A stretch of DNA of 64,000 bases from positions 124,001 to 188,000 of the forward strand of contig NZ_AUBW01000006.1 of the NCBI RefSeq assembly GCF_000429445.1, given 5' to 3'. The stretch is from Algoriphagus terrigena DSM 22685 (GTDB lineage: Bacteria > Bacteroidota > Bacteroidia > Cytophagales > Cyclobacteriaceae). A model generated the notes under the pieces. That model was not told the DNA's origin. It saw only the letters and a list, made by a program, of their open reading frames with translations, and made no database searches. The position numbers and the translations under genes are program-made. Of this stretch, positions 63,703 to 64,000 are shown piece by piece. Numbering within the stretch: position 1 is the first letter of the stretch; each line of letters begins with the position of its first letter.

Positions 63703-64000
63703 ATGAAATTCCTCGCAACTTCTATCTGCCTCTTTCTTTTTATCTGGGGAAAAAGCCCAGCTCAAGACTTTCAGCAAACGCTAACCTCGGAACTCAGCTA
63801 CAAGATGCCCGGGATACTGTTTACTATAGAATCCGGTGACGAAAAGCTCTCTTGGACCGGCGCTTCCGGCTTCGATGACCTTGCAGCTGGGGACTCATTG
63901 GAGCCCGATCAGACTTTCCGAATTGCCAGCGTTACCAAGACCTACGTGGCAGCCAGTATCCTCCGACTGATGGAGAAGGGAATCCTAAACCTGGACGACC
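63703..64000 (+). CDS. Serine hydrolase of the beta-lactamase/D,D-peptidase family, 3' end outside window
   Basis: A signal peptide (MKFLATSICLFLFIWGKSPAQ) begins a protein cut by the window edge after ~99 residues. The visible part is the start of a class C beta-lactamase-like domain: the TIESGDEKLSWTGASGFDDL strand pair, and the SxxK nucleophile in RIASVTKTYVAASILRLMEKG. Families with this start include esterases, D-aminopeptidases and AmpC-like enzymes; the class cannot be settled. It is divergent from the riboswitch operon. Confidence 0.88.
   Translation, partial: MKFLATSICLFLFIWGKSPAQDFQQTLTSELSYKMPGILFTIESGDEKLSWTGASGFDDLAAGDSLEPDQTFRIASVTKTYVAASILRLMEKGILNLDD

Overview
The window looks like a chromosome segment of a Bacteroidota bacterium, most likely Cytophagales and close to Cyclobacteriaceae (Algoriphagus-like). 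The signs are a SusC/SusD pair, many short lipoproteins with an SxC lipobox, families typical of that group (DUF1593, DUF4221-like, PVC-type haem dehydrogenase, B1 metallo-beta-lactamase of the CcrA type), the absence of clear Shine-Dalgarno sequences, a TTG-N19-TAnnTTTG promoter in front of the riboswitch operon, and several families of short palindromic intergenic repeats. No tRNA, rRNA, CRISPR array or recognisable transposase was seen.

Layout. 1-7.2 kb: the 3' part of a SusC transporter, its SusD lipoprotein and a large SGNH/dehydrogenase/HEAT/cytochrome c lipoprotein, probably one glycan or polyol utilisation locus. 7.4-9.5 kb: two neighbouring DJ-1/PfpI proteins, one an AraC-type regulator. 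9.7-17.8 kb: single-gene housekeeping and stress functions (VCBS-repeat protein, VOC proteins, HD hydrolase, methionine aminopeptidase, DUF1593 hydrolase, Crp-type regulator, AhpD-like and DoxX proteins); within it an AT-rich insert lies between two copies of a DUF1593 3' end. 17.8-31.2 kb: mixed metabolism, including a phosphodiesterase, an MFS carrier, a sulfurtransferase, a PAS sensor without ATPase domain, SDR, sterol desaturase-like protein, a B1 metallo-beta-lactamase and a HEPN/MNT toxin-antitoxin pair whose toxin is frameshifted at an A8 tract. 31.4-38 kb: small DUF proteins, a second DUF1593 lipoprotein, a cluster of long palindromic repeats and a Tat-exported sugar isomerase-like protein.

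38.2-43.3 kb is a sharply AT-rich four-gene operon, unlike its surroundings: a compact SF1 helicase, a large SAP-domain protein of unknown function, a protein with a C-terminal SAM methyltransferase domain and an AlkB-type dioxygenase. It is bordered by a perfect 14-bp palindrome, an XRE regulator and a 1.5-kb field of nested palindromic repeats. It reads as a horizontally acquired nucleic-acid modification, repair or defence module that I cannot match to a described system.

45-60.6 kb is accessory metabolism and resistance-like genes (GH43, divergent SDRs, TPR lipoprotein, erythromycin esterase-like protein, Mph-like phosphotransferase, MFS). 60.7-63.6 kb (minus strand) is a second candidate novel system: a textbook TPP riboswitch behind a clear Bacteroidota promoter controls four translationally coupled genes (SAM methyltransferase, AIR-synthase/ThiL/HypE-like ATPase, ThiE-fold protein with an altered active site, Trm112-like zinc protein). 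Regulation points to thiamine, but this enzyme combination is not a thiamine pathway I know. The window ends inside a serine beta-lactamase-fold gene.
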